The position numbers and the translations under genes were made by a program. DNA of 22,285 bases from Rhizophagus sp. LPA8_4_AMF (Eukaryota; Glomeromycota; Glomeromycetes; Glomerales; Glomeraceae). The notes below the pieces were generated by a model that was given only the letters and a program-made list of their open reading frames with translations, was not told where the DNA came from and did no database searches. The first letter of the stretch is position 1. Every line of letters begins with the position of its first letter. The stretch is from contig JADRCO010001128.1 of NCBI GenBank assembly GCA_021464525.1, forward strand, positions 1 to 22,285, written 5' to 3'. Positions 1 through 10,421 of this stretch are shown here, piece after piece.

Positions 1-123
1 TCGATTGATGGTCGGTTGAAATTAGATAGCCGATTGATGTCTATTGACCAAATTTTATTGATCAGTCATCTATATGTTATCAATAAGTCATCAGCCAGCA
101 CGTGACCGATTGATACCTGATTG
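1..123. repeat. Degenerate GATTGAT-rich repeat-like DNA
   Basis: The stretch repeats the words GATTGAT and ACCGATTGAT several times and contains GTCATCAGCCAG. It loosely resembles the interior of the MITE-like element at 17064-17325, which has GGTCAGCGGCCAGTCA and ACCGATC. There is no reading frame. It could be the edge of a transposable element cut by the window end. The resemblance was judged by eye and is weak. Confidence 0.3.
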
Positions 124-399
124 ATAGGAATTCGACCTGTGTTGAGTGGATCATTTGTATAAATGATCATTTTCTAGGCGCTTTTCACGTTGTTAGTCGG
201 TCTCTGTCGCTAACTTAAGCCGTTTTTGTTCACGATCATATACATGACACGTGTCTCACTCTTCAGCTATTTCCAATGCCCTTCTTTGGCGTGTTTTTCC
301 ACGTTGCTCAGCAATTCGTGCCTCATAGTGTTCAGGTGTCTCATTCTCTCTTGATTTTCACTTTCTAATAGTACTACGATCAAAAATTTTGCCTTCCAT
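124..399 (-). pseudogene. Broken Arg/Glu-rich repeat protein fragment
   Basis: Reading leftward from an ATG at 399-397, one frame stays recognisable to about 124 although in-frame stops interrupt it. The peptide starts MEGKIFDRSTIRK, then a stop, then ETPEHYEARIAEQRGK, TRQRRALEIAEE, a stop, YDREQKRLKLATETD, a stop, and QREKRLEND. The ETPE-x(2)-EAR and QRR-x-AxE pattern is the charged coiled-coil-like repeat I associate with proteins next to helicase or transposon genes in some fungal genomes; that link is recollection, not proof. At least four stops in the same frame with composition preserved point to a decayed coding copy. The gene it came from cannot be named. Confidence 0.45.
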
Positions 400-1029
400 T
401 TATTGCGTACTAACAAGGCTTTGTAAAAGGTAGAAAGTTCGCTATTTCGCTATTGTGGCTTACTGTAGCTTGTACAACATTAATCATTTTGGTAAAATGT
501 TAACGATTATCTTTATTTTAAATTTATTAACTTAATTGTATTATTAACTTGTCACAATTAACTTTTTCGTTACATTTTAACATATTACAGATTTTTAACG
601 ATATAGTAAAACATGTCATTCTTTAATTTTAAAAAAATTAAGGGATTCACCCTATTTGAAAGAATTCTAGCTTAGGATTTTCTTTATTGTATTTTATCGT
701 ATTACAATTACAATTACTGTTACAATTTTATTAATCTAAATTTAAAGTATATATAAACTATTATTACTACCATGACAGATATTTTCATAGCGAATAGCAT
801 ACAGTTAAATAGAGGTGCAATAAATACATATGCTATAAATATTATTACATGGAAAAATTTTTGTTATATTTAATCTTTTACGTTAACTGTTAATTATTTA
901 TTTACTAACTTCGCAGATCTACTTAAGAAATACAAGAAAATTTACATTTAATTTAATTTTAATATTTTGATTAATAAAATATATATATATTAATTTCGCT
1001 CCAGACTTAAAATGGTTCCCATTTCCTAG
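400..1029. other. AT-rich intergenic DNA, nothing recognised
   Basis: The stretch is very AT-rich with many TTAA and ATTA runs. It has no reading frame of note, no RNA gene signature and no clear repeat. Confidence 0.5.
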
Positions 1030-1320
1030 TTATATATTATATATGTGAAAGAAATATAAGTAATGGTTGCTAATTACAACTTGAGAATCAGTATAAATTG
1101 TAATATAAGAATTAGAAGAAATAACTGTTAAAGTAGCATAAATAGCAGCAGCTTCAGCTTGAGAAGAAAAGGGCCAATGATAGATAAGACTATATGCATA
1201 AATAGCAGCCAAATTAAGATAAGAAGCATCAATCTAAATTCAACTTCAATCTATGGAAACTTGAGAAGTTTTCAACTTAATAAGAGAATTAGTATCAGTA
1301 TAAAAAATATAATAGCTATC
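1030..1320 (-). pseudogene. Retrotransposon RNase H-like domain fragment, stops in frame
   Basis: One frame on the minus strand gives YYIFYTDTNSLIKL, then three stops within about 15 codons, then IDASYLNLAAIYAYS, HWPFSSQAEAAAIYATL and ITIYTDSQVVI. This is the order of an RNase H fold: a first YTD (1294-1302) normally followed by Gly-Ser, a central AE-x(2)-A helix carrying the catalytic Glu, and a second YTDS strand carrying an Asp. Such domains follow reverse transcriptase in non-LTR retrotransposons. The first motif reads YTDTNS where an active copy would have YTDGS. No reverse transcriptase remains upstream, and no TTG or ATG start here is meaningful. It is a dead 5'-truncated fragment; the element family is inferred. 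Confidence 0.6.
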
Positions 1321-1471
1321 AGAGAAAAAAAAAGTTGAAAATTGGAAAAAGCAATAATCATAGTAGAAGCAGAAGTAGGATTATAAGAAAATTATTGCCA
1401 ATTATAGAAGGATAATTTTTTTGCAAATTGGTTTGAATTTAAAAAAAATCAGTTTTTTACAAATATTTTAG

Positions 1472-2878
1472 TTAAAGTTTCGCATGAGCTGGCTTGAGTC
1501 GAGCTAGGGTCTGGCTCAACTCAGCTCAAAAAAATTATACTGAGCTGAGCTGAGCTGAGTCACAAATTTCTATGGCTTGATTTGATACAAGCTAAGCTAT
1601 AATAATTCTCAGCTCAAAATAAATGAATCGAGCTAACCTTTAATAATTTTGGCTTAAGCTAAGCTGAACTTGAGCTATTTAATTTATATTTGTATTCTTA
1701 CAAAAAAAACTGAAGAAATGTTAATAATGTTCCAAAAATAATAAAAAAATCATGCTTCCTCTCTCTATACTTACATTTCTGAGTTCCAGGCTAAAATATG
1801 AGTTCAGGAGTTATCTCTAAAGAAAAAGAATAAAATGAAACATTAGTAATATTTCAAAAATAAAAAAACTACGCTCCCCTCTCTCAATACTTACATTTTT
1901 GAGTTTTAGGCTGAAATGTAAGTCCAGGAGTTGTCTCTAAAGAAAAGGAACATTGGTAATATTCCAAAAATAAAAAAATCCACGCTCCCTCTTTCAATAC
2001 TTACATTCTGGAGTTCCAGATCGAAATGTGAGTCCAGGAGTCATCTTAAAAAAAAGAACAAAAAGGAACATTAGTAACGTTCTGAAAATACTAAAAAAAA
2101 TCACGACTTTTCTTCCAATACTTACATTTCTGAGTTTCAGACTAAAATGTGAGTCCAGGAGTCATCTCTAAAAGAAAGAACAAAAGAAACATTAATAACG
2201 TTCCAAAAATAAAAAAATGTGCTCATCTCTCCCAATATTTACATTTCTAAGTTTCAGACTGAAATGTGAGTTCAGGAGTCGTCCTAAAAGGAAAAAATAT
2301 ATTTTTTTTTATAGTATTATTTTACTCATTACCTGATCTGCATCAAAGTGTATAAACTGATAGATAAAAAAATAAATAATTCAGATTTAATAAATTGATA
2401 AATAAGAAAAAAAATATTAGTTTAAAAAAACTATTTAATTAAATCAGCTTAAAAAAAACTGAATAAATAAATAAATTAAATTAAATTTAAATTAAATTTT
2501 TTTAAAAATTATTTTTTAAATAATTATTAAATAATTATTTAAATCTTTTTAAAAAAAAGATTATTGATTGGTAAATCAGATTAGTAAATCATATGACCGA
2601 TACCGTCTACTGTAACGGTGCAACTGATCGGAATCTTTATAAATAAACAATATTTTTTTTAGTGAGCCAGCTCGAGCTGACTTAAGTTAAATATATTCTG
2701 GCTCAAACTTTTTAAGCCCATTACTGGTTCGAGCCATTTGAGCTGAGCCCAATAACTGGCTCAAGCCTTTTCAAGTCAGCTCGTAAACCATCAAGCCAAT
2801 TTAAATATAGCTTAGCTTGACCCAGCTTGAAAAGCTTAAGCTAGCTTGCAAGCTGGCTCACCTCATGCGGAGCTTTAA
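1472..2878. mobile_element. 1.4-kb non-autonomous inverted-repeat element (MITE-like)
   Basis: The left end begins TTAAAGTTTCGCATGAG. The reverse complement of the right end begins TTAAAGCTCCGCATGAG, so the outer 17 bp match with two differences. About 200 bp inside each end is packed with GAGCT, GAGCTGAGC and AGCTC words (1481-1680 and about 2660-2870) that are complementary between the two sides, so the ends could pair over a long distance. Between them lie a tandem array (1719-2299) and low-complexity A/T DNA (about 2300-2560). There is no transposase reading frame, so the element would be mobilised in trans if it moves. No clear target duplication was found. The family was not recognised. 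Confidence 0.5.
1719..2299. repeat. Five-copy tandem repeat, period 110-121 bp
   Basis: The anchor ACTTACATTTCTGAG or a close variant begins at 1769, 1889, 1999, 2120 and 2237, giving spacings of 120, 110, 121 and 117 bp. Each unit runs from an ATTARTAAYRTTCCAAAAA-type start through a CT-rich tract, then the anchor, then a GAGTYCAGGAGT-type word and an A/G-rich tail. Copies differ by scattered substitutions and small gaps, so the array is old. Each unit can fold: ACATTTC pairs with GAAATGT about 13 nt downstream. There are no unique spacers, so it is not CRISPR-like, and no reading frame runs through it. Confidence 0.75.
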
Positions 2879-2880
2879 TC

Positions 2881-2977
2881 CTAGCATCAAGTGATCCAAT
2901 TTATGTGATTTTTTTTTGTTTTGTATCCTTTATCAAGCTTTACAAAATAAAAAAATCTGCATAAATTGGATTGCTAG
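2881..2977. repeat. 97-bp imperfect palindrome
   Basis: The left arm, 2881-2925, begins CTAGCATCAAGTGATCCAAT and ends TTTTGTA. The right arm, 2941-2977, read in reverse complement begins TACAAAAT-paired ends and contains CTAGCAATCCAATTTATG. The arms match closely apart from a six-base insertion (TCAAGT) on the left and a few changes, and are separated by a 15-nt loop. It starts two bases after the 1472-2878 element ends. It may be a small snap-back element or a hairpin; there is no coding content. Confidence 0.6.
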
Positions 2978-4708
2978 ATACTGAAATAATTGCAAAAAAT
3001 TGAAAATAAAAAAAGAGTAAATTGGGTCTTTTTTGGCAAAAAATCAGTTGTAAATTCTGTAAGAGTTATTCAGGATCCTAGCACGTTAAGGAAAATTTTA
3101 AAGAATTTGCCTGATTTGGAAGTACCGCCTTTCTGTTTTGGTATTATCTTTGTTTGAATTATTATTATTAAAAAATAAAAGGAATCTGAATTTAGCAATA
3201 AGAAAAAAAAGGATAAGGAAACTTTAGGGAAAACAACCAGGTAGAGATAGTCAAAATATCATTAAATTTTCAAGATATTCCAGCTTTATAATGTAGTGGA
3301 TAGGTTACAAGTGAAGCTAAAAGCTCTTGTAAATATTTATAACATGTTTATCTGTTGGTATAATCTGAAATGTTACTAAGAAATCTTTATTATCTAAGGC
3401 GTTGTTAAAGTTTCTCTATAGCGTTCTTTTAATGTGAAGGTATTAATATTCACAGTTCACTTGTTTATTCATAATTTCGCTTAAGTCTTGATAATACTGT
3501 TTGATAAGTTCCTATTGAGTTCAAAAACTTGTTCTTCCAAGTGTTTGATTGTTTGAAGACTATTCCAAAAGTCAAAGTTGGCTACTAGGACTATGCTAAC
3601 AGAAAGAAAAAATAAAAAATAAATAAAAGTTAAAAGAAAATTAAAGTGTATTATAAAGGCTTAATGTGTATATACTATAAAGAAATAAAGAAAAAATAAA
3701 ATTTTTAACAAAAAAATTATTAATAAAAAAAATGAACATAAACGCAACTGGAGAGAATTTTTCCTGTTTGGTATTTAATAATCAAAATTTAATGAAATTT
3801 ATACCATTAGATTTGTCTTGTTGAGACTTGAGAGGATTCAAATGATATTAATTATATTATTGTAGAATTAATTTTGGTGTGATAATTTTGACCTCTTTAA
3901 GAAAATGCTTTGTTTAATATCTTTTGATATAGTAATTGTAGAGTATTGATTTTTGACTCATTAGATTCATTTCATCAAGATGATTCAGATGGTAGTAAAT
4001 TCATAATGATAGAATCGAGCTGTAACATCTTTAGGTTTGATAAATATGAAGCATGGAAACTATTATTATGAATATAAATAGCAAAAATCATATGACATTT
4101 GTATTACATTAACGTATAATGATCTAGATAATTTAGCTTGTGTATTTGATTACAAAATAATTAAAATCATTATGGACTATATTATCAGTTATATAATATT
4201 CTGATTTCTGAGATATAAAAAAATAGAAGGTGGTGTTAGAATATACCATGTAGCTAAAAACGTAGAGGGTTGAATTACTTTATAATTAACGGCTTAAATT
4301 CAATTAAATCAAAGATTTCAAATAGTTTAAACTATCATAATTGTTCATTTTAAAAAAATGAAGTAGGAAATAAATAAAAATTCATCAAGTAATATTAGGT
4401 AGTGCAGTATATTGTAAATATTATTAGAACTTTACCATTCGTTTGCTATTGTTAAATTATATAATAGTGAAAAAATCATCATACAGTGAAAGTATTTTCA
4501 TCTACCAATAAAGTCAAAAAAAAAAAATTCTATAATTATAATTATTACGAAAAAAAAAATCCAAGATAAAAATAGAAGAATTACAAGTTTAGTATCTATT
4601 TTTTAGGTCCAAACAAATGGAGATCAATAATGGTTCGCTTCATATAATAATTTAAAAACGACATTTAAAGCAAAGTTTTTGTTTCAATTGAGATCCGCTG
4701 ATAATTTT
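2978..4708. other. Gene-free AT-rich region 3' of MPG1
   Basis: All six frames are closed, with long A and T runs and several mononucleotide tracts (for example about 4515-4560). No RNA gene, clear repeat or conserved peptide was recognised. The right end must contain the MPG1 3' untranslated region, but no canonical AATAAA was found close to its stop. Confidence 0.5.
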
Positions 4709-6246
4709 TTACATTATTATTTGAGGTTCCGTAATGTTGGTGGAGATACTTTTGTGAGGTAAAATACAACCGCCATTAACATAGATCTCCTCGTTAACGG
4801 TAACATCATCACCTAAAACTGAAACGCCCTCCAGTCGAGTCTATTAAAGACAAAAATGAAATTATTTATAAATGTAAAAATAGCACTCTTGAGATGAATA
4901 AGTAATACAATACCCATCGTCCAAGTGTTGAATGCCATCCAACAATGCTATTTTTAACCCAAGCAAAATCTTTTACTCGTGCTCCTTCTAATATAACACA
5001 TCTTTGTAATCTAACACCATCACCAATAACTACGTTTGGACCGATAGTAACATAGGGACCAATTCTACAATCTTTACCTATTTTTGCAGTAGGATCTACT
5101 AGTACATCTCCATATATGTAACCGCTGTCAGGCTTTGCCAAGAGATTCGGTTGTTTGTTAGCTAAGTTTGAAAGATACAAACAAGTGCCAGTTAGAAAAT
5201 CTTTAGGTTGACCAACATCCATCCAAAAACCGTCAAGTTCGAATGCATGCAATTGGGAGTCAGCTGCCATCTTTGGAAAAATTTCCTTTTCGATAGATGT
5301 AGGTTTAAGCTGTAAAAATAATATAATATCAAAAATTTTAAAAATTTCTGAGAAATAAAGGTTCAGAATAATATTACACAAACCTCAATCCGATCTAATA
5401 TAGTAGGATTGAAAATGTAGATACCAGCATTGATTTTATTGCTAACAAACTCTACTGGTTTCTCAACAAACCGTTGGATGCACGTTGAGTCAGGATTATT
5501 TACAATCACACCATACTTCGAAGGCTCGTCAACTTTGGTAACCTTGATAAAACGAAATAGTCAGGTTCTATTGGAACTTATATTATAAAGGGTCACATTT
5601 ATCTCACTCTCAATATCCACACGGTATACATACAACTATAGTACCCTCATTTCCATGAGCATTATGAAAATCTCTTAATTGCTCAAACGGAAATTCACAA
5701 ATAATATCGCTATTTAATACAAAAAAGGGCGAATCATCTTTTCCAAGAATTTCACGAGCTAGTGCAAGAGGACCAGCTAACGATTTGATTTATTATATCT
5801 AGGTTAATAAAATAAAGAGTATAAAGGAATACGGCTTTAAAATGTACCGACCAGTCCCTAAAGGCTCAGTTTCTACCGAGAAAGTGATTTTTACATTATA
5901 TTCCTCTTCATATTTTTGAAGAAGTGAGATCATAATCTCGGGCCGATAATTAACGGCTAATACAATATCTGTTACTCCAGCCTATAAGGAAAAAATGAAA
6001 ATGTAAAATATATGTAAAAAATGAATGGTATTGAAATTTAAATATAAAAACCTTTACAAGTCCTTCTATTTGATGTAATATCATTGGTTTATTACAAAAC
6101 TCCACCAATGGTTTTGGAAGTGTAAGAGTAAGAGGCCTCAGGCGAGTACCGTATCCTAATTATAAAAAATTCAATTAAAATACGATTTGTTTAATTAACG
6201 GGCAATCATAAATTCACTTACCGCCAACGAGTATGAGAGCTTTCAT
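4709..6246 (-). CDS. MPG1: GDP-mannose pyrophosphorylase (mannose-1-phosphate guanylyltransferase)
   Basis: This cytosolic enzyme joins mannose-1-phosphate and GTP to make GDP-mannose for N- and O-glycans, GPI anchors and wall mannan. The model has seven exons: 6222-6246, 6052-6155, 5852-5981, 5634-5776, 5384-5542, 4914-5309 and 4709-4840. They give 362 codons without a frame break; yeast Psa1 has 361. The start [18 protein letters not shown] carries the nucleotidyltransferase loop GGxGxRLxPLT (residues 8-18), followed by [12 protein letters not shown]. Next come the LNSDI strand and FVEKPVEF, then [11 protein letters not shown], with [17 protein letters not shown] near residue 215. Hexapeptide repeats of the left-handed beta helix follow ([20 protein letters not shown]), and the C-terminus is [16 protein letters not shown]. 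The 25-nt first coding exon ends inside Gly9. Intron 3 has an unusual GTCGGT donor. The gene is divergent from APC5. Confidence 0.96.
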
Positions 6247-6631
6247 GATTTATTTTATGGACAACCAATATAAATGTATCACTATAATTAAAAGCAAAAA
6301 ATCACCGCTGTTTATTCGGGAGGCCGTCTTTTTTTAAAGTAATAAAAGCAAGAAAAAAAACCAATAAAAAGTTTTCAGAAATTACAAAAATACGAAAATA
6401 ACTCTAAGGCTGTGGAAAATTGAATTTTTGAACTTTTTATGCATAACTGATAAATGCGTGCTCGTTTTTTGTACTGACAAGTGTCAATTAACACTTGTAC
6501 GATTGTAATTTAAAAATGAATTTTTTTTAAGTATTGATCACAGTTGTGACAAATTATCACCCAATTCGTCACACTGATACATTTTTTTCATTTTCATTCA
6601 GATTGCTTCCGATCGACAATTTTTTTAAACT
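6247..6631. promoter_or_regulatory. Divergent promoter region between MPG1 and APC5
   Basis: The two start codons lie head to head, 385 bp apart, with no other gene between, so this stretch must hold both promoters. It contains an interrupted palindrome at 6477-6498 (ACAAGTGT, six bases, ACACTTGT) about midway, plus GTGACAAATT and CGTCACACTG words near 6545-6580. No confident TATA box was assigned. A shared bidirectional promoter is an inference from the spacing. Confidence 0.6.
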
Positions 6632-9600
6632 ATGGAAGCCTTCGTCGCGAAAACTTCGATGCTAACTCCTCACAAAATTTCTTTACTGATTTTAATTGAA
6701 GCATATTGGGAAATAATTGAAACAGATTCTACAACACCGGAAAAACTTGAGCCATTGCTATTCTTTCTTATAGAAAAGATTTCGGTATTTATCACGAATT
6801 TTTTTTCAAAAAAAGATTGAATATAGTTCTGTGTTAATTTTTTTATAGGATGAACAACGTTTTCCAGAGCCTACACTGAAAGAACTCTGTGAAGAACTTA
6901 GCAAAATATCTGATAACACAGATAACACAACAAATAACTTTAGTGAAATTTTATTGGCAAAGGTAATGAATGTTGACGCGTCTTTTTGGAAATTTACTAA
7001 AGTAAAGTTTATTTAATTCATAGTTAGTGATTATAGTTACTCCCCATGAGCTTACTTTTTCGATTAAGGGTAATTTAAACTCAATTAACTAATTATTTAT
7101 TAAATTATTATTAATTAAAACTTTTCATTAGAAATGAAACGGTTTTTTACCCGCGACGCAGTTAGTATTGGAATTCCACGTGAATATTTTTTTATTTATT
7201 AAAAATAGATATTCACTTCATTATTTTATTTCGATATAATATTTAAGGAACTTTTTCTGGTATTTATTACTTTTGAATTTGCAAATGTAATATTTATTTA
7301 TTTTTTCGATATTTCATACGATTATTATCAATTAAGAGAAAATATAGTTTATTAGGAATATTTGTTCGACGTTGCATCCTTGAAATGAACAAATTGATGT
7401 TTGATGATATAAGTCGATTGTATAATGCTTTCATCGAATACAGAGATAAACGTACAGCGAAACCAAATACTTTATTCACGAAAGATGCATACGTTCCCCT
7501 TGAAGTTTCAGAAATGACAGAATTAGCTCAACGATTTCATATGCATAAACAAGGTACATTATTTAACTTGTAATTCGCTAATATTTGAATGTTTTTTGCT
7601 TATACTAGTATTCCTTTTTATTAGAGTTAATTCCCAAAAATGACGCAGAATCATTCTCTCATTATGTTATTACTCAACTTCGCAGTAAGAAAATTATTTG
7701 TAATAAATGAGAAGACTTTAAATTAATTTTATTATTAATAACATTGTTCATTAACAATCTAATCTCGACAGAATATGGTGGAATTTTACCTTTAGAAATT
7801 GAGGAAAAACTCCGAAAAATACACGATAGAATTCCAGAAATTTCATCGATATATTATATAGAGTCAGTGTTAAATATAAGCGTGTCAATCTTATTTTTAA
7901 TCCTATAAACTTAATATAATATTTTTAGATTCGTAAAGTATATGCAAACCGGGGAGTATGAAGGAGCTTTAACCAACTTTTATAAATACTCGAATTTTTG
8001 TCCTGATGACCCAGAAAATAGGTTGGAAATTTATAATTAATTAAATTACATGATAAAATTCTTATTGCTTTAAATTTTTCTATAGGAGCTGGTATCAATA
8101 TGTTCTGTTAAATTTGGTTGTTCTCCATGCCAAATTTGGACATAAAGAACAAGCTATATTGGTTTGTGTTGATTACTTTTGTGTAGTTTTAATGTTTTAT
8201 TGTCAAATTCTAATAGATTAATAATAGGCTATCCGAGAAGCAATCGAAATGGCTCGTGAAAACAATGATCAAGAGTGTCTGCGGTTTGCTTTAAGGTATG
8301 TGCTACAGTTAAGATTTTTAGCTACGACGTATCTTATTCTTGATTAACTTTGAATTTTAGCTGGCTATATCGATTGAAATCATCTGATCAGACAACAGGA
8401 ACGCGTGTTAGTGCATCCGAACAACAGATGTTAGAATCACTTATAAGTAAAGCTAAACAAGCCAATTTCATGTATTTACAAGCTCTGGGAGAACTAGGAA
8501 AGTCACAACGGCAAATTCAACAGGTAACTTAATCATTTAAATTATTTATCTAAAAGACCATGTTTTTATAATGACCCTTTATGTAGGGATCTACACCAAC
8601 CGAAGTATTTGAATCATTACTTAGGAGTTCTGTATTGAACATGAATTGTCCATTTAAAACAATGCGATTTCAAGGACATTTATTAAACGCTAGTGTATGG
8701 CAAACTTATGGTACTGTCTTTATATATATATATAATTTATTATTATTTTGATAATACTTTGGGATTTACCTAATTTAATTTTTTAGGCAGTGATACTTTA
8801 GCAAATTTGTTTACTCACGAAGTTATCAATAATCCCGATCCTAGTCCAGAAGATCGTGTGACTGCTATATGCCAACTTGCAGATAATGTAACTAATATTT
8901 TTTTTATTATAAAAAAAATGGATTACTTTTATTTTACTATATGTACGAATTATATACTTATTAAGCCTTTGATCATATCAGCATGTTTCGCATGGTAATT
9001 ATTTGAATGCTTTTGAAGTTCTTGCAAAGTCAAAAGTACGTTTCAATGGCATAAGAAGAGCAGTCTCACAATGGGTCTTTTGCTTTGAAAAATTAATGTA
9101 TCAAAAGAGCTTTAATCGGTAAGTATGATTGTTTTTGACTTTTTGGTTGTACAAGAGTTATATTTAACTCGTTTACAAAATAGTGATGAAATTTTTAATA
9201 TTGGAGCTATCGAACATCAAATTCGTGCCTGTTGTCAAGATGATGATCTTTTCCGTGCAGATTTTGAATTTAACAGAGCTCTTTATTTAGCTAAAACTGG
9301 TCAACCTGATAAGGTAACCATTATATGTTTCAGATGCATATAACATTAAAATATTAATATAATTTTGATTCTAAAGGGAGTGGATGTCCTACATAAATTA
9401 ATCAATCAGAGTTGCAGGATAGGTAACCAAAATCAAATGTTGGTAGCTAATTATTTACTCAAAATTGCTGAAATTCGCATAGTATGTTTGTTTTGAATAA
9501 CTTGACTGTAGTTGTATATAATCACATCAAGAAATGATATTAATTAAGTGATTTATTATAGGAGACGGAAGATCTTACTTCTGCTCTTCCCTATGTTTTA

Positions 9601-10321
9601 AGTTCGCTTTGCTTAAGTGAGCGATTTCATTATCAAAGTAGTTATTTCCTGGCCATTATACGGCTTGCGCAGATCTTACTTAATTTCGAATTAGCTGGTA
9701 GAGCAAAATTGATGATTGAAAAAATTATGCCGGTGGTATGTTATCGATTATGATGAAGATAATCTAAAAAGCATTATTACATTCCTTAATATTCTTTAAT
9801 CTAGATTCTTGCAGAACATTCACTTCATCTACAGTCAATTGCACAATACATATATGCACAGTGCTTGATTGCATGTATTAACCAAGATTTACAAGGTTTA
9901 ATTTTTGCAACGTTAAATATGAAATTCATAAATAATATCATTTTTACTTACTGTCTAAATTCGTTTAGCAAATAGGAAACAATCTATCAATTGGCAAGAT
10001 GTGTTGTATGCACTTGACGCTTCGCGAATAGGATTTAAGCACTTAGAATCAATTTCGGAATTGCTTAATGTTCTTCAGTTAATGTCTTATATTTATAATA
10101 TAAAAGGGGACATTATTATGCGAAATAGATGTGCAGAAGAATTTAGGATTTTGGTGATGCTACAAGAGAAAAATAAAAGAAAACAACCAGATTGGAATAT
10201 GACATATTATTCTCGTTATATACAATTGAATCAACAAGGGCAGGAAAATGAAGAAGTCAGACAAAATATCATGACAATGGAAATTGAAAACATCTATACG
10301 GAAGAATCATCAACATTTTAA
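6632..10321 (+). CDS. APC5: Anaphase-promoting complex subunit 5 (TPR protein)
   Basis: Apc5 is a TPR subunit of the APC/C platform that supports the cullin-RING module in ubiquitinating cyclins and securin. The 18 exons are 6632-6784, 6849-6962, 7209-7259, 7337-7553, 7625-7684, 7772-7862, 7929-8021, 8086-8161, 8228-8295, 8361-8523, 8587-8710, 8787-8887, 8982-9118, 9184-9313, 9377-9481, 9562-9735, 9805-9895 and 9969-10321. They give about 766 aa; human APC5 has about 755. Family landmarks are the N-terminal LTPHKISLLILIEAYW, SLLGIFVRRCILEMNKL (human counterpart VVGLFLRHMILAYSKL), LLNLVVLHAKFGHKEQA with ECLRFALSWLYRL, and the C-terminal MRNRCAEEFRIL (human ERNRCAMLFRQL). Exon 3 (17 codons) is the least certain; it is the only open segment that joins both neighbours in phase. 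The other junctions are GT-AG and in phase. Confidence 0.92.
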
Positions 10322-10415
10322 GATTAATGAATTGATAAAAATGTAATTAGAAATTACTACCTAAATTGATGCGGATAAATTAAGAACTTTAAGGTATATC
10401 AAATGCTTATTTGTT

Positions 10416-10421
10416 AATAAA
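10416..10421 (+). terminator. Candidate poly(A) signal of APC5
   Basis: AATAAA stands 95 nt after the APC5 stop codon, a normal distance for a fungal 3' end. T-rich DNA follows. No transcript data support it. Confidence 0.4.

Noticed and set aside
1719-2299. CRISPR-like array
   Set aside because: The units are contiguous diverged tandem copies without unique spacers, in a eukaryotic genome.
9119-9160. Apparent one-base frameshift in APC5 between exons 13 and 14
   Set aside because: It arose only from using the first AG (9154-9155). The acceptor at 9182-9183 keeps the frame and gives a normal intron length.
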